Below are positions 62,452 to 64,000 of a DNA stretch of 64,000 nt, piece after piece. Positions within the stretch are counted from its first letter, which is position 1; each line of letters begins with the position of its first letter. This stretch comes from Alkalimonas delamerensis (lineage in GTDB: Bacteria > Pseudomonadota > Gammaproteobacteria > Enterobacterales > Alteromonadaceae). The notes beneath the pieces were generated by a model. That model worked only from the letters and a program-made list of their open reading frames with translations. It was not told the DNA's origin and searched no databases. Made by a program: the position numbers and the translations under genes. The DNA lies in the NCBI RefSeq assembly GCF_030717955.1, contig NZ_JAUZVY010000004.1, positions 248,001 through 312,000 of the forward strand. Reading direction: 5' to 3'.

Positions 62452-63899
62452 TAGACCGCCACATTCTGGTAGCCTTCGTCTTTTAACAGCAAGGCTTGCA
62501 TCCGACTCATCACGCCTTGATCGCAATAGAGGTAATAAGCTTTATCCTGCGCCAGCTGACCAAACTGACTGGCCAGTTTGTAAAATGGCAAGGCCAGTAC
62601 CGAGTGGCCAGCCACCTCAAGTGGAGCCTGCTCTGCTTCATCTGGCCGGCGAATATCCAGTACAATGGCATCCTCGGGCATGGCCTGCACCGTTTCAATG
62701 GTGCTCACTTGCTGGCTGGACTGGTAGTCAATGGTGCGGATATCCAGAATTTTGGCATCGGCATTTACCTGCGCCAGTACGGCTGGGTCGAAGCGTTGTT
62801 CGCAGGCCTCCACCTCAGCCAGTTTGGCTTTTACTGTGGGCTTGTTGGAAATGACACCACAGTACTCAGGCATGCTGGCTGCCATATCCTCCACCCCAAT
62901 CTTACGGGCAATGTCGATAATGTCCTGCTTGTCGTGCGCAATCAAAGGCCGCAGGATCAACATCGGAGTGACCCTGTCGATCACATTGAGGTTGTCCAGG
63001 GTTTGACTGGACACTTGTCCGGCGCTTTCACCGGTGACAATGGCCGGGATCCCCAACCGCTGAGCCAGCTCAGCGGCAGCCCGCATCATCATGCGCTTGA
63101 GTACCACGCCCATCAGGCCGGTATCGGATTTTTCCAGAATTTCTGCCACCACTGGAGCAAAGTCCACGCTGATGAACTTCACTTTGTGCGACAGACTGTA
63201 TTTTTGCCACAGGTAATAGGTGATTTCCCGCACCCCGGTTTCGTGGGCTTTGCCACCCAGGTTGAAAAACAGGTAGTGGGTCCGCATGCCTTTTTTGATC
63301 ATCAAGTAACTGCTGACCGCAGAATCAAAGCCACCGGAAATCAGCGACAACGCATCCGCCTGCGAGGGCAACGGAAAACCACCAAGGCCGGAATACTGCG
63401 CCCGCACCATCATCAGTTTGTCTTTGCGGATTTCCAGCTGCACCGTCACGTCCGGCTTTTTCAGCTGCACCCGGGCCGAAGGGACCTGCTGGTTTAAACC
63501 ACCACCGATGTATCGCTCCGCCTCGGTTGAGCTAAAAGCATGGTCGCCAGAGCGACGAATACGAACACAAAAGCTTTTGCCACGAATTTGTTCAGCGAAA
63601 ACCGGCAAAGCTTGCTGGTAAATATCGTCCAGACTGGTAAAGCTACTGGATTGCATCTCAGAAAATTGCGCAATGCCAGGAATACAAGCCAAGCGCTCAA
63701 TCAATAAAGCGCGCAGCTCAGGCGTACTTTGCTCAAGCCTGACGGTGATGTGATCCCAGTGCGAAACGATGACAACGTTTGGCGTACACTGCAATAAAAT
63801 GGTTTTCAGGTTTTGTTGCAGCAGCTTGGTCTGGCGCTTGCGCACCGACTTGCTTTTGATGGTGATTTCAGAGTGCAGTTTGATAATAAATTCGAGCAT
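62424..63899 (-). CDS. thiI: tRNA 4-thiouridine synthase ThiI
   Basis: Makes s4U8 in tRNA and supplies sulfur for thiamine thiazole synthesis. 491 residues: N-terminal ferredoxin-like and THUMP domains (about 1-165), PP-loop ATPase with LISGGFDSAVSSYL, LGIPAIVTGESAGQVSSQTL (in parts), CGVISNKPTVKA, and a C-terminal rhodanese domain (about 405-488) with the catalytic cysteine in YLYCDQGVMSRMQ. Complete. After its start the last 100 bases of the window show no further gene. Confidence 0.96.
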   Translation of the reverse strand: MLEFIIKLHSEITIKSKSVRKRQTKLLQQNLKTILLQCTPNVVIVSHWDHITVRLEQSTPELRALLIERLACIPGIAQFSEMQSSSFTSLDDIYQQALPVFAEQIRGKSFCVRIRRSGDHAFSSTEAERYIGGGLNQQVPSARVQLKKPDVTVQLEIRKDKLMMVRAQYSGLGGFPLPSQADALSLISGGFDSAVSSYLMIKKGMRTHYLFFNLGGKAHETGVREITYYLWQKYSLSHKVKFISVDFAPVVAEILEKSDTGLMGVVLKRMMMRAAAELAQRLGIPAIVTGESAGQVSSQTLDNLNVIDRVTPMLILRPLIAHDKQDIIDIARKIGVEDMAASMPEYCGVISNKPTVKAKLAEVEACEQRFDPAVLAQVNADAKILDIRTIDYQSSQQVSTIETVQAMPEDAIVLDIRRPDEAEQAPLEVAGHSVLALPFYKLASQFGQLAQDKAYYLYCDQGVMSRMQALLLKDEGYQNVAVYQKPAAKQS

Positions 63900-64000
63900 T
63901 GCCGGGCTGTTCTAACCAATAAAGCCCGGCAGTATACCTGAATTGCATGCAGGTGACGACTTTCCGCCTCGGGTCAGTTTTCCAGACTGATTGGATCCGA

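Noticed and set aside
62496..63497. 333-codon open frame opposite thiI
   Set aside because: Entirely inside a complete thiI with all motifs; His-rich antisense translation is an artefact.
1..64000. tRNA or rRNA genes
   Set aside because: Scanning the gaps by eye I found no T-arm GGTTC(A/G)A(A/T)(T/C)C with a matching acceptor stem and no rRNA-like sequence; gaps are short.

Overview
The window is a stretch of chromosome from a gammaproteobacterium of the Alteromonadales/Chromatiales type (Rheinheimera, Alishewanella and Alkalimonas are the closest kinds I can suggest). The reasons are the Smc-type condensin next to zipA and ligA, the ycgN-ycgM-ycgL-minCDE order, the full his operon with a leader peptide, the yggS-proC-yggT-DUF4426-rdgB-hemW block, and DUF3392, DUF2878 and DUF2982-like genes common in that group. 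The genus is inferred, not proven. Genes are packed tightly with many 1 to 20 base overlaps, and almost everything is housekeeping. I see no rRNA, tRNA, CRISPR array, transposase or prophage gene.

Layout. 0-9.3 kb (minus strand): DUF3392, ligA, zipA, smc, then ycgN, ycgM, a lytic transglycosylase and ycgL. 9.3-11.5 kb: an intergenic region with two perfect hairpins, then minC-minD-minE. 11.5-16.8 kb (minus): a four-repeat DUF4397 lipoprotein, rnd, fadD, and an alpha/beta hydrolase broken by an in-frame stop. 17-23.5 kb: an alkaline phosphatase lipoprotein, a chalcone isomerase-like/DUF2878/SDR trio, tsaB, yoaA and two small unknown genes. 23.5-31.6 kb: histidine biosynthesis, with hisL leader, attenuator, hisG-D-C-B-H-A-F, then a tandem repeat of about 254 bases and hisIE. 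31.7-37.6 kb: a PocR-GAF-GGDEF protein, then (minus) pilT, pilU, a two-CBS protein, an RhtA-type exporter and a second two-CBS protein. 37.6-42 kb: yggS-proC-yggT-DUF4426-rdgB-hemW. 42-50 kb: the most accessory-looking part, with a membrane protein joining a kinase-like domain that lacks its catalytic residues to a formylglycine-generating-enzyme-like domain, yggN, two DUF1566 proteins, a DUF342/FapA protein and two poorly known genes. 50-54.5 kb: a two-gene RND efflux system. 54.5-58.8 kb: an SDR, a renalase-like flavoprotein, msrA, and btuB under a cobalamin riboswitch. 59-64 kb: an AT-richer S9 peptidase, yajQ, panE and thiI.

How the genes work together: smc, zipA and minCDE serve chromosome organisation and septum placement. 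The his operon is built for attenuation by histidine supply, and hisIE is separated from hisF by the repeat. PilT and PilU retract type IV pili, the GGDEF protein makes c-di-GMP, and YajQ is of a c-di-GMP-binding family. BtuB imports cobalamin and is controlled by its riboswitch.

The observations most worth following are the hairpin-rich tandem element inside the his operon and its likely relative upstream of minC, the pseudokinase-FGE fusion with its DUF1566 neighbours, the nonsense-interrupted hydrolase, and the very glutamine-rich arms of Smc. I did not find a system I can claim with confidence to be undescribed.
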